DNA of 64,000 nucleotides, taken from assembly GCA_035079385.1 (NCBI GenBank), contig JAVHKY010000028.1, forward strand, positions 6,882,001 to 6,946,000. Direction: 5' to 3'. Below, in pieces: positions 19,894-31,445 of this stretch; the stretch's first letter is position 1; each line of letters opens with the position of its first letter. The DNA comes from Aspidiotus rigidus (taxonomy: Eukaryota; Arthropoda; Insecta; Hemiptera; Diaspididae). Below the pieces are notes generated by a model. It did not search any database and was not told where the DNA came from. It saw only the letters and a list, made by a program, of their open reading frames with translations. The position numbers were made by a program, and so were the translations under genes.

Positions 19894-19931
19894 GTGACGC
19901 GCCACGACAAAAGGGGGAAAACGCGCAAAAA
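19894..19931 (+). repeat. Left terminus, internal copy (start of copy B)
   Basis: Same 38-bp terminus as at 6410. Its left flank ACATAT belongs to the Mutator-like unit, and the intact site ACATATTTATAAAT is at 35339-35352. It shares no 4-bp duplication with the right end at 27468. Confidence 0.8.
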
Positions 19932-20621
19932 ATCGATTTTCGTTTTATCAGTGATTCTTATAGGAAATTCAACGCTCTTTAACGTGTGATACTTCATTTT
20001 TTGTTTTTCATCGTTTTATATGCGATATTTAGGCCTCTAAACGTTGAAAAGTACGGAAATGAGCGTTTTTTCTTAGTTTTCTCGTAGAAATAACTCGGTA
20101 ACTCGCAATCTATCGATACAATTGAGCTCGTTTTGATTTTATAGAATAAGAAATTCTATCCTCTTTCATAACTATTACTTGTTTTTGAATGGGAAGACGT
20201 AATCATTGACGTAAAACAATCTATTATTATAAAGAAAAAAACAATTTTACCAAGTTTTTCGAAGAAAAATTAGTAGAAATTTTATATCGAATTTCATTTC
20301 TGTGAAAAAAGTATGTTGGAAGCGTATTCACAATGTGGAATAATTCATTGGAAAAAATAACACACAATATATAAAAATGAAAAGTATAAAGAGTTATTAT
20401 CAAAGATGAAAAATTTGTTGAAAATTCTTTAAACAAAAAAAAATGGAAAATCATGAAAAATGTACCTATGTAAATCATCGGTGTGTGAAAACTACTGCAT
20501 AAAAAATCGACTCGAAAATTGCGAACACAAGAAAAAAAAGGGCAATCAGATAATCTACCCAATGAACAAGAAAATGAAAAAACAATAAGAAAATTGCGAA
20601 GAAGTTCCGAACAGGTTTCAG

Positions 20622-23008
20622 TTATTTCTTCTTGAGAGTAGTTTTCTTCACAGTCGAACATTGTTTTTTGCCTGCGCCTGCTTTCACTGGACTGTCTGGA
20701 GTCCTCTTCTTATTTTTAGAGCTAGGCCTACCTCGTCTTGTACTGACTGACGGTTCAGGGTTATCAGGTTCAAGGTTATCCAAATTGAATTCGTCTTGGG
20801 TAATTGATGTGGAAGTGGATTTAGCGTTCTTTCCCTTTTTCTTGGAGTCAGCAGATTGGATCGGAGGTGGTTTCATTGCGCGGACTGGATTCTTTTTACC
20901 TATAACATTATTTTTTTCAGTTTTATTCTTGTTTTTATCACTAAGTGACTCACAACTCTTAGAACTAAGCGGGTCTAGTAGCTTTTTTGTTTTCTTTGTA
21001 GGCGGGCGAGGAACTGTTGGGAGGGGTGCAACTCCATCTTTACTCTCATCTTTTTCGCAAAAGTTTCTAATTTCATCAAACAGATACCATTGTCGTTCTG
21101 CAGATAAGCCGACAGGCGTAATTTCTTCGGGAAAAAGTTCCATATCCAGAACTGTTTTAGATAGGCTCATACGATCAAATTTATCATTCGCGAGAAGTCG
21201 GTATTGCATAGCTTTATTTGAAAAAAAGAAATGATGGAATGCAGTAAGGCCAACAAATGGTTTGAAAAATTTTGAGAGGAACACTGACCACTTCGACCAT
21301 ATAACATTACGATGGCCTGTGTCAGGATCGACAGTTGGGATTGCCAAATTGATGCCGTTTGGAGATGAGTCTCTCACACAAAGTATCATATCCTTCATAC
21401 CATCAACTACTGTTCGAACAAAAACGATTTTAATTAATCCAAACCCATGGTCAGGACCAAATTTTGTATGACCGGCGAGCATGAAATTTAATTCGATAAC
21501 TTTATTACGTCCTGTTTCGACTCGCCACTGAAGGTAGTGCAATAAAGCATTGTTCTTATTTTGCCCAACGCAATTGTCGGCAAATAGTATGAGAATATCG
21601 GCTTCGATCCCTTCGAGATACGCGTGAAGTAAACTAATCACACAATTCGCACCTTTCCCTACCTGATCGGCCTCATCGATCAAGTAGTTTGTTTGCCTTT
21701 CATTCCTCTCATCGTAGACACCGAAGAGTCCACACTTCCTACCGGTTTTGAAAAAAGCAGGTCCAACTTGTTGTGGATTAGTAGGATAGTGGACCTGCTG
21801 GGCAAAATCAAAACTAAGTACAGATAATTTACCTGTGACTCCTTTAAAAGATGTAGTTTCCGATTCTTTTGCTTTCTGTCTCCAGTCGTTGTAGTAATCG
21901 CGTTGTGTTTTTGCGTCATCTAAATGATCGTTTGCTTCCTGCAAGGCTTTTGATTTAGCGACGTCATCATCATTGGTATTAACACATTGTTGAATCTTTC
22001 GAACATTTAAACGGCACGTGTCGCATAAATCACTGGACGGTTTCATCGGCGAAATTTGAGGAACCAGCTTTAGCCAGATATTTTTAAAAGAGGATAAACC
22101 TACAATTCTGGAATTTTCGACCTCCGACATAGCTTTACAATACTTTTCGTACACTTTTTCTTCGTGTCCGCCGACGGCAATTTTATCACTTTTGTATCTC
22201 TCTCATTAGGTCCGGGTAGTGGCAAGCCGAATGTTTCTCCGTAATTTTTGATAAAACTTACAACTTCTTTCGTAATCTCATAGCCGATATCCTTGCTTCG
22301 ATGAAGAGCTCTATTGGTAGACTTATGAATACGCGTTGATAGTCCTTCTTTACGATAATGCTGCACCAAGTTGTAAAATCTCTTCTTCCCTAAATCGTGT
22401 ACAAAGAAGTAGAATTTCTGACAAACCTCGATTGACGCAAACATATACTTCATATGAAAATGTTTCAAATCATCATCGTGATCTCGACTGAAGCTTCCTC
22501 TCTTATTCTGATGACCATAACTTTCATTGATATTCGGAATTCGCTTAAGGGCTTGTATATGCGCAAGGATGATCAGATCCTGTTCATTTTTCGTCATCTC
22601 CATAAATTTATATCTAGTACCAACAATGCAATTTTCTTAGCTTCACACTTCTACTTTGACATGCTTAATGTAACAACAGAATTACCTGTTCTCCACAACA
22701 ATATCTTTTGAAAACGTTTCGTTACATTTTCTATCACAACACTGTTCGGCGTTCTCACCATACAATTCATTGATTTTTTCAACGTCTTCGCGGTCAAAGA
22801 AAGATTCGTCAAAAGGTATCTAAAAATAAGAACTTAGATGAAACTTTCGGTCCTCTCTCAAATCTTGTTCACGATTCCAATAATACTGGAGTCCGCTTAC
22901 TTGATCATTCTGCGAAGAAAAGATATCAATGCGCGAATTCACCGGAGCGATATCATCATCGACACACGAAGGGAAATTATCATCATCGATGGACGCGTCA
23001 GTGTCCTC
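20622..23008 (-). pseudogene. DUF7869-like gene 1, copy B (first exon missing)
   Basis: Exons 23008-22901, 22819-22686 and 22613-20622 correspond to exons 2-4 of copy A. Here the catalytic part is open for 510 codons, including SSDLCDTCRLNVRKIQQC, LSFDFAQQVHYP, ADNCVGQNKNN, GHTKFGPDHGFG and GLSAERQWYLFDEIRNFC, then the basic tail ending KKTTLKKK. The frameshift near 22157 is shared with copy A, joining KLPSADTKK to VYEKYCKAM one frame away. Exon 1 is absent because a pogo element sits in intron 1 and its far side is not the expected sequence. Probably a transposase of an unclassified DNA transposon. Confidence 0.75.
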
Positions 23009-23060
23009 CTACAGAGATAATGAGTTACTTTTCTTTTAGAAGCGAATTTCTTAGCAATTA

Positions 23061-26000
23061 GGGTTAATTCGCCTTCTTTGGCCAGTTTTACGATAACTGA
23101 GAACTTTAAATATTGAATGAACATGGAAGAATCGTTCGTTTCGCGCACTTTTTTTTCAAAACCATATCAGAAAATATCATAGATTAGGAATATTTCGTTC
23201 ATTTAGACCTGTGAATCAATATTCGTTCATTCAAATCGATAGAAAGGAAGAAAAGTCGTGAAATACCCTTCTTTGGCCACATTTTCCGATCTTTGGCCGA
23301 TTTGTTTTCCTTCTTTGGCCACCTTGAATAATTCTTCAGTATTTTCCCTAAAAATAGCTGAAAATAGGCTTAAACGCAGTATTTAAACGTTTTTATATTT
23401 AATGAACGTCTGAATAATGATGATAATAAAAAAAAAAAGTAGTACTTCTGAGAAATAAAGAAAAAGAAATTAAATTGAACGGTCACTAGGTAAGTACTAA
23501 GTACGTACCTAGGTCAAAAAATTAAAAAATAAGGAAGTAAGTAGGTAGGTAATTTGGTACCTAGGTTAGAAAATTAAAAAATAAGAAAGTAATTAATTAA
23601 TTGCAAATGTCGCATACATCTTCATCATCGGCGCATTCTTCGTGGACCCACTGCCTGCACATTAAACATCGCACCCATCGCTGAAACCAAACGAATGAAA
23701 ATTATTGTTGAAGAGTGGAAACAGAAAGTAGATAGGTAGGTGTACGTAGTAGGAGTATTCAGTTGGCAAGTTCAAGTTTAATTATTCAAGGATAGGTATA
23801 ACTTACAGCTTTGGGTCGTCCTAAAAATGATTCCAAACACACCCTGCAATCAGGATTAGGATCTTCGTCACTATCGCTACTATCATCTTCTTCACTTCTG
23901 TGTGTTTTTTGAGATACATCACGGGCAGCTTTCGAGCATCCAGGTACACTGAGCCTGGCAGAAACTTTCTGTTTTTTTAATGACTGGCGTCTATTTCGAA
24001 AAAAGAAGAAAAAAGGAACGTTAGGAATAGGTACCAAAAATACGTAATGTATAAGTGTGTTGTCAAAAATGTACAAATAGGTTCATAAGTTAGGCTGCTC
24101 ACTTTCCAGTTTTTGTCGATTTTTTGATTTTCTCCTGTCTTTTTTCTTCTTTTTTTGCTTCAATTTCCGCTTTTTTGGCTGCTCTTTGGGCTTTTTTCTC
24201 CTCTTTTTCTGCTAAAATTTCAGCTTGTCTCTTCTTTCGCTCTTCTCTCTCAATTTGCCTTTGTATCTTCGCTTCTTCTTTCTGTTTTTTATCGTCTTCC
24301 TTTTGTTTTCTCATGGCTTGCCATAACTCGTGAGTAATGACTGAGGGCATGGGCTCGGCAGACTTTTTCTTTCCATATGAGAACTGCTTATCTGGGTAGT
24401 GGTGGTATTCATTCAACAAATCGCTTACAGATTTGGACGTATTTTTTGGTGTACCTTTCGGTTGTTCAAAAGAAGACTTTTTTCTGGGACTGGTCCTCAA
24501 CCGATTCTCAGTAGTGATTGTTCTGGTGAAGTCCTTCCTGACGGGTACAATTGTCTGCGAGGGTGGAGGTATTGCTGCTTTCACTGGTTCAACAATTTCT
24601 GCAACTGGAGTAACCATTCCAGCTGATGTGACTGCTTGTGTGACTGGAATAACTGTTTTGTCTGTAACCGAGGTAACTGCTTGTGTGACTGGAATAATTG
24701 TCTTGTTTATAAATGGAGTAACTGTTTCGTCGGTAACTGAAGTAACTGAGGTAACTGCCTGTGTGACTGGAATAATAGTTTCGTCTGTAACAACTGGAGT
24801 AACGGTTTCACTTATAACTGAGGTAACTGCTAGTGCGACTGGAGTAATTGCTTCGTCTATGCCTGGAGTAAATGCTTCGTCTATGACTGGAGTAACTGCT
24901 TCGTCTATGACTGGGGTAACTGCTTGCGTGACTGGAGTAACTGCTTGCGTGACTGGAGTAACTGCTGTTTCTGTTACAGAGGCGACTGCTTCTGTGGCCA
25001 AAGTGTCCCATTCAACTGGAGTTACGGATTGAACTGTGGTGACTGCTGTTCTTGATTGTCTCATCTCATGAGTGATATTGTCTGGATGTTCATAAAGAGG
25101 CCATAAATTTCCTTCATCATCTACTATACCATCAAAGTTGTCCGTATTGTAAAAAATATTCATATCCAAATCAGGAAAGTCGCAGATGATTTCATTCGAA
25201 TCCATAGTATTCACTTCTTCAACTATGACAGGTTCACTATTTTTATGAATTTTTTTATACAAGCTGCTCCAAACCTGGAATAGTCCTTTGTCTTTGTAAT
25301 TATACATGGGAGTTGTTGATTTCAAACTGAGATGGAACAGCTCAAGAACATCTTTTGGAATCTCAGTCTCTAGAACATCAAGTGTCGACTTTGAAACTGG
25401 ATCAGCAGACTGTGGAACTGGTTCCTGCGGTGCTGTTATAAGTTTTGAATAGTTGACTGCATTTGCATCCCACGGAAACTGGCCGCAGCATTTGAACCCA
25501 TTTATGACTGTTTGGCTGGAGTCCTTGGCACTCAAAAGTTCTTGCATGGCTGATGGAATGGCCTCCTTTGTGATTTCACATTTATGTTTTATTCGGTAAG
25601 TATCGAGGAACGTCTGCCAGTTGGACTTGAATGGGAAGAAAAAAGCGACATCCAAGACCTGCAGTATATGGGTACAGTTTGGAGGTAGACAAACGACAAT
25701 AATTCCGTGCTTGGAACAGAAATCCGATAGGGGTAGACTTAAATGGGAGACATGTCCATCTAGTAGGAGTATGACTGGAAGTGGTATATCATTTTCGACC
25801 AGGTATGGATAAAAAAAATTTGCGATGTACTCGTAAAATACTTGCGACGTCATCCACCCATTTTCAGATTTTCCATAAGTCCAAAATTCAGGCTTCACAT
25901 CTGTAATAGACAAAGGCAATCTTTCATACGCCCATACTGCCAATGGTGCAGCAACATCTCCTTGAGCATTTGCTGAGAATAGAACCGTTAGATTTTCTTT

Positions 26001-27386
26001 ATCACAAGCACCAGCTTTTGAGGCTGGCTTGCCTTTCTCAGCTATTACACGAGAATTTCCATTCATGTACATAGCCGTCTCGTCCATGTTCCATACTCTT
26101 CTAGGGTCTCCAGACTGAAGAATCGTCAAATCATCTCCTAGGAGTTCTTCTGTATACTGGAACCAATTACGAATATACTTTTCCGTCACTTTACCACGGG
26201 AATAGCTCAGGAATTCCGATTTTTTAAATGAAAGTTCTTCATGACGATCAAGAAAGTTCTTGAACCATTTATGTCCTAATAAAGAAGCGCAAGATCATAG
26301 TTGTCTCAAGAATAAAGTACCCAGTTACCTAAATATGCTAGTTATACACGTTTAGAATGCATAAACGAGGTAGATACTGACCTGGCCTTCCATTAGGAAA
26401 TGGATTAGCCTTCTCGCCCAATAAATATTCCACTGAATATAACAATCCTTCTTTTGGTATGGGAGATCCTCGCCGACACATTGTCAACAGCCAGTCTTTC
26501 AACTGAATTTCAATTTGCGGATCGAGATAAGAGACGCGACCTGTGGTTCCATACACAGCTGCGTCAGTTGTACCATCTGTTTTATGACGTAAAGTTGTTC
26601 TTGGGATATTGAACATCTGACTAGCCTTGCTCTCCTACCAAGGAACATTCAAAGAGTTACTAAAAGTAAGCCATGAATCCATAACAAGTGCCTAGGTAGA
26701 ATACTTACACTAGTTCCGGAACGAACTGATTCTATTGCCTTCTGCAGATCATCGCGACTATATTTGAAGAATTCTCGTTTACTCTGCGTCACCAACTGTT
26801 TCCGCAATTCTCTCTTCTTCTTTCGTTTAGGTTTTGGCCCAGGAGGAGACATTATAACAACTGTAGATCATCAAGTATCAAGAAGGAGAATAAAAATCGA
26901 TCTCTGATTGAGCTGGCCAAAGAAGATTTTCGCACTAAACCATCTTTGGCCAGATCTGGCCAAAGAAGGAAAATCGTTGAAATTCACTTCCCTAAGTTGG
27001 CCATGCCTTATTAATAAATAAAAATGAGAAGAATCCGAGTTTTCAACTTATATTATCATCAATCAGACAAGGAAGAAGCAATAAATTCACTTACCAGCAC
27101 ATATAACTTCTCCACAAGTCAATTAATCGCGCACGAGAGATCGGGTCCTTCTTATCAACTCAGCTAAGAAACAACCACATGTTCTGACCGACGTCAGAGA
27201 AACATTAATGTAAATAGAAATACTAAGCACAGCTCCAAGATTTTTGTGGTAACATGCAGAGCAGTGTTGACAGATGAGAAGAAAAAAAATAATCACGCGT
27301 TTCGATGCAGTAGTTTCTTATTTTCACAGTTTTAGTGTGGAAGGTGGCCAAAGAAGGGACCCTGGCCAGAAAAGGCGAATTAACCC
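23061..27386 (-). mobile_element. Pogo-like element with CENP-B-type transposase
   Basis: Termini GGGTTAATTCGCCTTCTTTG (left) and the inverse at 27362-27386, with two mismatches over 25 bp and TA on both sides (23059-23060 and 27387-27388). Several TTCTTTGGCCA/TGGCCAAAGAA motifs lie near both ends (for example 23269, 23310, 26913, 26967, 27341) and are probable binding sites. The element is 4326 bp. The left flank is intron 1 of gene 1. The right flank does not continue that intron, so deletion or recombination has occurred there. Confidence 0.88.
23597..26852 (-). CDS. Five-exon pogo-type transposase with PHD-like C-terminus
   Basis: Splice model: 26852-26709, 26634-26382, 26275-24103, 23990-23807 and 23680-23597, a continuous frame of 945 aa. 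Order: basic start PGPKPKRKKKREL, Psq-type helix-turn-helix (ADLQKAIESV-like; FNIPRTTLRH), CENP-B-like domain, then a DDE core with VWNMDETAMYM, LLLDGHVSHLSL and PPNCTHILQVLDV. A region of TPVTQAV/TPVIDEA repeats (about 24600-25000) is followed by a Lys/Glu coiled coil (EKEEKKAQRAAKKAEIEAKK). Last comes a zinc finger split over the final two exons: DCRVC ... CLMCRQWVHEEC ... CDIC, PHD-like. No stop or frameshift interrupts it. The introns and the chromatin-type finger are unusual extras for a pogo transposase. Confidence 0.85.
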
Positions 27387-27430
27387 TACATCCTATTTCC
27401 TTCTTTGAATGGCTGTAACACGAAAACACG

Positions 27431-27468
27431 TTTTTGCGCGTTTTCCCCCTTTTGTCGTGGCGCGTCAC
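27431..27468 (-). repeat. Right terminal inverted repeat
   Basis: Reverse complement of the 6410/19894 terminus, directly followed by the ATTT duplication (27469-27472) and gene 2. Confidence 0.85.
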
Positions 27469-27700
27469 ATTTCATTTCTTCACATGAGTTACGGGATTTG
27501 AGAATCGTTTGTATTGGGAATTCTTTGTGACATCTCCTTTGACATCCGCATCCTGTTAGGAGAAATGATTCTTCGGCTTCAGTCGTCTGAATTTCGAGTT
27601 CGGTGTAATTCGAGTCGAAATGTTGATCAAGGATGTTTCGATCGATTATTTCTTCTTGTTCTTTGTGTTCTTCCTCGACAACGTCCATTTCTTCCATCAT
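27469..27700 (-). pseudogene. DUF7869-like gene 2, 5' half
   Basis: Codes MMEEMDVVEEEHKEQEEI, an acidic stretch, then GCGCQRRCHKEFP and KSRNSCEEMK, where it meets the inserted terminus. C-x-C-x3-C ... RN-x-C-x-EM is the N-terminal signature of DUF7869-type proteins. With one ATTT removed, the frame runs on into the exon at 6409 (YYCTSDHINHHHQFIMG). The 5' untranslated part after 27736 is shared with gene 1 copy A. Confidence 0.75.
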
Positions 27701-27735
27701 TTTGTCTATTTTTTGATAACTTCAACACTTGACTT

Positions 27736-28276
27736 CTTCGCTTCAATCAATTAAACTCCATAACAACAGCTGATAATGTTAACAGAAACCACGTGACAGA
27801 AATTGTTATGCGCCTTGACCGTTACGAGCTATTACGAAACAAGTAGTTCCAACTTTGAAGGCAAAAATGAACTTTTTATCGTCACTTTTCAGCTTCAAAA
27901 CTTAGTCTACGTGAAAGAGCGTTAAAAATACTTTTAGAATCCATTAATAACCCAAATTCGACAACATTTTTTTTTTTTTACTAAAATCTAGAACCGGCCA
28001 AGTGGGACCTTTTACCAGAAAATGCCACTGTTAGGACTCAATCACTAAAGAAACATAAAATCCAATAATAACTTAGGGAAAAAAAGGAAGGAAATAAAAC
28101 AGAGAAGAGCAAGACTTAACAAGACTCACTCACTCTGAACAAACAGTGGTACCACATACGACACCTAACATAATATTCTTTATTATTTCGAGGAGTAAAA
28201 ACAATATAATAATAATAATAACTTTTATTGAGGCTATCCGTGTTTACATGCTTATTATGTGTCAATATTATTTATT
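27736..28276. other. Upstream region shared with 11771-12324
   Basis: Near-identical to copy A, but lacks about 16 bp present at 12023-12038. No gene. Confidence 0.5.
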
Positions 28277-28531
28277 CTATAACCTCGGCCCAAAAAGAGC
28301 AAAAGTTTCCTGCAGCCTATTCCATTCATCCCTTTCTGTTGCTACCCTCCCAAAGTTTTTTGCCCCTAGAAAAGTCTCCAGGTCGTCTTTCCACCTTGCC
28401 AATGGACGTATAAAATAACTTTTAATGAAAAGCATCCGGAAAACGGCCTTTCCGCCACAGTTATGAAAAACAGTGAAAAATGTTGTAAAAAAAGGGTAAA
28501 AAGTTGTCTGTCCTAAAGTGTCCCAGAACAT
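28277..28531 (-). pseudogene. LINE/RT C-terminal remnant, copy B
   Basis: Counterpart of 12325-12579 with the same RPLARWKDDLETFL motif. It differs by single bases only. Confidence 0.55.
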
Positions 28532-28543
28532 ACATTGTATATC

Positions 28544-29287
28544 AACTAATACCCTGTATTTGAAGTGTTGACGTGGTTCATTGTTGCGCCTCTACAGCCC
28601 CTCCGATCCAACGGCCTGGCCTCGAAACGTCGGAGTTTTGTCTTTTTCTGTGAGTACCGCCTTGTGTTCCTCTCCAAGCACTTTGAGTACCACTGCTCGG
28701 AATCGCTCGCGACCTTGTGGGAATTACCGTCCATTTGGTTTGTGGTAGTAGGTCCATCGTTCTCATCTAGAACGTAACAAGTATAAATTCTTAATATTAT
28801 AAAGTCAAAGTCATTTAAATAGGAGCAGTTGTAATAGTCCTCAAAATATTTTCATGTCAAGTTAGAATAAATTTGTTTGTATCAATATGAGTGGATGATG
28901 AAGGATGGTTTCAAGAAGAAATTGGTCAACTGGAAGGGAAGAGGTTGTGTAGCTGAGTTGGTGGGAATAGGAGACTCAGTATCGATTTGAACAGTGGATT
29001 GAGTATGAAGAGAGGAGAGAGACGATGACGAGGAGGTTGAGTGAACAGCACGTCATCCACGAGTGGTGCTTTAATGCCTACCTCTACGAGCAATTGGCGT
29101 GGCTGAATACCCATTGACGTGGTTCATTGTTGAGCCCCTGCGGGCACCTCGAGTCCCACGGCTCGTCCTCAAAACTCCTCGTGTTCCGCTACAAGCGCCT
29201 CGAGTACCACGGCCCAGTATTGCGACCTCGAAAGAATAAACGTTTATGTGGTTTGTGGTGGTAGGTTCATCGTTCTCATCTACAACA
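28544..29287 (-). repeat. Exon-like repeat units R1-R2, copy B
   Basis: Counterpart of 12592-13566, without the MITE. The uninterrupted TA is at 28794-28795. Confidence 0.6.
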
Positions 29288-29797
29288 TGATACGTGTTAC
29301 TAAATTAGCTTCACCTTCCTTTAATTTTCCGTCGCAGAAATATTCTTTACATTGGCTGTGATCGCCGTCACAATGCCTTGGTGCATTTAATATATCGTCG
29401 CGGAGAGAATCAATGTCAATGGCTTCCGGTAGATTTTGAAGATCTTTCCCCCTGACCATTCATATATTACTGTGGGTACCGTATCTGCGCTGTATGAAAT
29501 AGTTGAACGGTAGTTGAAGACATTTAGGGGCAATTGAAATTTTAAGGCGTGTAGGTAGTAAAGGATGTATTATTCTAAGAAAATGTGCCGTAATTTAGAG
29601 GAACGGATCAATTATTCCAAGAACTTTAGCTATAGATCAGTATCTTCAACATTACGAATATTTATTGTATTATAGTTTTTCTGTCTGGGGTGTAGGTAGG
29701 TACGTACCTTCATGATGAGGAAACATTCCCGGCATGTTGTGCTAGAATCGTTGTCGGTAAATAAGTCTCTGATTTTCAGTTCTTCTTCTTCCGACAT
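29283..29797 (-). pseudogene. Mutator-like transposase fragment 1, copy B
   Basis: First exon 29797-29708 (MSEEEELKIRDLF ... TTCRECFLIMK, donor GTACGT) is open in both copies. The downstream RHCDGDHSQCKEYFC piece is at 29460-29283. Same interpretation as copy A. Confidence 0.5.
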
Positions 29798-29819
29798 GAT
29801 CTCCAACTAACCTAAATCT

Positions 29820-30898
29820 TCCAAAAAACGATCAGGGAAAAACTTCTAAGTGACCAAAAAATCTGTAAAGTTGAGTGCCGACTGGTACTTCATATCACAC
29901 AACCACAGCAATAGGTCGCAACTCAATTCTTGTTCTATTTTTATTGTTATCGATTCAGCAATGACTGTAAATTATCTCATAAACCCGACGCTAATTGCGT
30001 GGTAAAATAAAAGAATTAGAATTGGTTCAGAATTAATGATCATTTTTTCCTCATAGAACGTAATGATTCCAAAAAAAGAATTTGTCCTACACATAAATCA
30101 TATCAACTTCTTTTATGAAATTTCATATCGGATTCTTCCAAGTAACAATAATGAGATTGAAAACATCTTCATAAAAGAGATTATGTATTCAGCTATACAA
30201 GAAAAAAAATCAACTATCAAAATGAACAGTTGCACATATTATATCGAAGAAATAATAGAGGAGCAGTAGAGGACAATAATATTATGCGTCAATAATGGTC
30301 ACTGAAGAAAAACAGTAAAAAATTGTTACAATATGTGACACGCAAATCCAAACAAACAGGAGGAGACACAAGAAATTCGGTTGTGCGAAAAAAACAAGTT
30401 GAATAAATTTAAGTACTACGCGAGATTTGTGAAATTGCTGTTTTGTTCGCGATTTCAAGGTGTCCTTGGATTTGATGGAAAAATGTATGATTGATGTTCA
30501 TATGCGGAACACCATTTTTCAAAACGCCAACGACTTTTCTTTGTCGGCAATACAATCCTCGAGGCTTTTACTTAGCGGTAATCAATAAGGACACTTCACT
30601 TCCACCAAGTACTTACTGCCAGGTGAAGCAGCAAGGTACGGATACCGCGGGTGAATAAAAAGTTCACACTTCTCCACTTTCAGCTTAATCTTCTCGTCTC
30701 GTGAAGTCTACTCACTAGATTTGTTGTATTTGTAGTGTCGCGTTTCAAACAAATCTGCAAACCAAAACACTGAATCTATTTGATCTCGGGTATTGACCTC
30801 AATCTTACTTTGTCACAAAAGTCATAACTTTGTTCACCGCAATTTCATAATTCTCTCCAATCATATGGGCTTCAGCAGTAACGGGGCCTTAGAAATTG
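29820..30898. other. No supportable gene
   Basis: AT-rich counterpart of 14100-15170, with a 16-bp insertion near 30495. Confidence 0.5.
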
Positions 30899-31194
30899 TC
30901 ATTTGCAACTCTTGCAAAGTTCAACTTCTTTGACGCGGTGTTTCTTTTCTTGGTCCTCTGTTGAGGTTAAACAAACGAGAGTTGATGAGATTAAGATTTT
31001 ATTCAATACGTACGACATCACAACGTATATTAAGTAGTAAGGTATAGTTTTGAAGAGGGTTGTGTCAAAGCACAGTGCTGACACATACGACGTCTTAAAA
31101 TGTAAAAATAAATCTAACATACTCCAATTTTGGAATTGTTTTCTTACTTGCACTCTCTTGTGCCTCTTGTAAACAGAACTCGAAGATTTCCCCA

Positions 31195-31445
31195 TCATGG
31201 CTGATTCATGTAATACACTGAATTTTTTTCAACCTTCCTCACACTCCGACAACAAATTGGACACGGAAATGTGGGCGCTGGTGGATCAAATATAGCCCAC
31301 GTATCAGGAAATTCTTCTGGTGGTCGTTGTGCTTGTCGCACATGCTGTAAACAATAATCGCAAATACCAAAATGCATACAAGGTGGCTCCAGGTATTCAC
31401 AATCATTGACAAGACATGAAACGCATGTTGGAGTGTCATGAGGTG
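31195..31445 (-). CDS. C-terminal RING-finger exon of the Mutator-like unit, copy B
   Basis: In frame with the Ser-rich unit upstream (PSSSTHIDTPHDTPT), the exon codes CVSCLVNDC, PPCMHFGICDYC and, after a 26-residue insert, FPCPICCRSVRK, then a stop at 31195. The Cys/His spacing C-x2-C ... C-x-H-x3-C-x2-C ... C-x2-C is that of a RING-HC finger, typically an E3 ubiquitin ligase domain. The finger is complete here and broken in copy A. Whether it belongs to one protein with the Mutator-like domain is inferred from order and strand only. Confidence 0.6.

Larger units (their letters stand above)
6410..27468. mobile_element. 21-kb insertion bounded by 38-bp inverted termini and a 4-bp TSD
   Basis: The left terminus starts GTGACGCGCCACGACAAAAG at 6410. 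The right terminus ending at 27468 is its reverse complement, with one mismatch over about 38 bp. ATTT flanks both ends (6406-6409 and 27469-27472). The sequences outside are two halves of one DUF7869-like gene, and removing the insertion with one TSD leaves their frame open. Inside lie gene 1 copy A, a Tigger, a full Mutator-like unit, a second left terminus at 19894, gene 1 copy B and a pogo element. I infer a composite or chimeric element. The family's real size is probably about 5-7 kb. Confidence 0.65.

Noticed and set aside
24433..25032. Long plus-strand frame rich in Thr/Val/Gly/Ser
   Set aside because: Antisense shadow of the repeated TPVTQAV coding region of the pogo-type gene; the minus strand has the domains and the splice sites.
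19894..27468. A simple 7.6-kb element 19894-27468 as the unit that transposed here
   Set aside because: Its flanks (ACATAT and ATTTCATT) share no direct 4-bp duplication, whereas 6410-27468 does (ATTT).
30063..30269. 68-codon plus-strand frame in copy B
   Set aside because: Broken by a stop in copy A, AT-rich composition, no motif.
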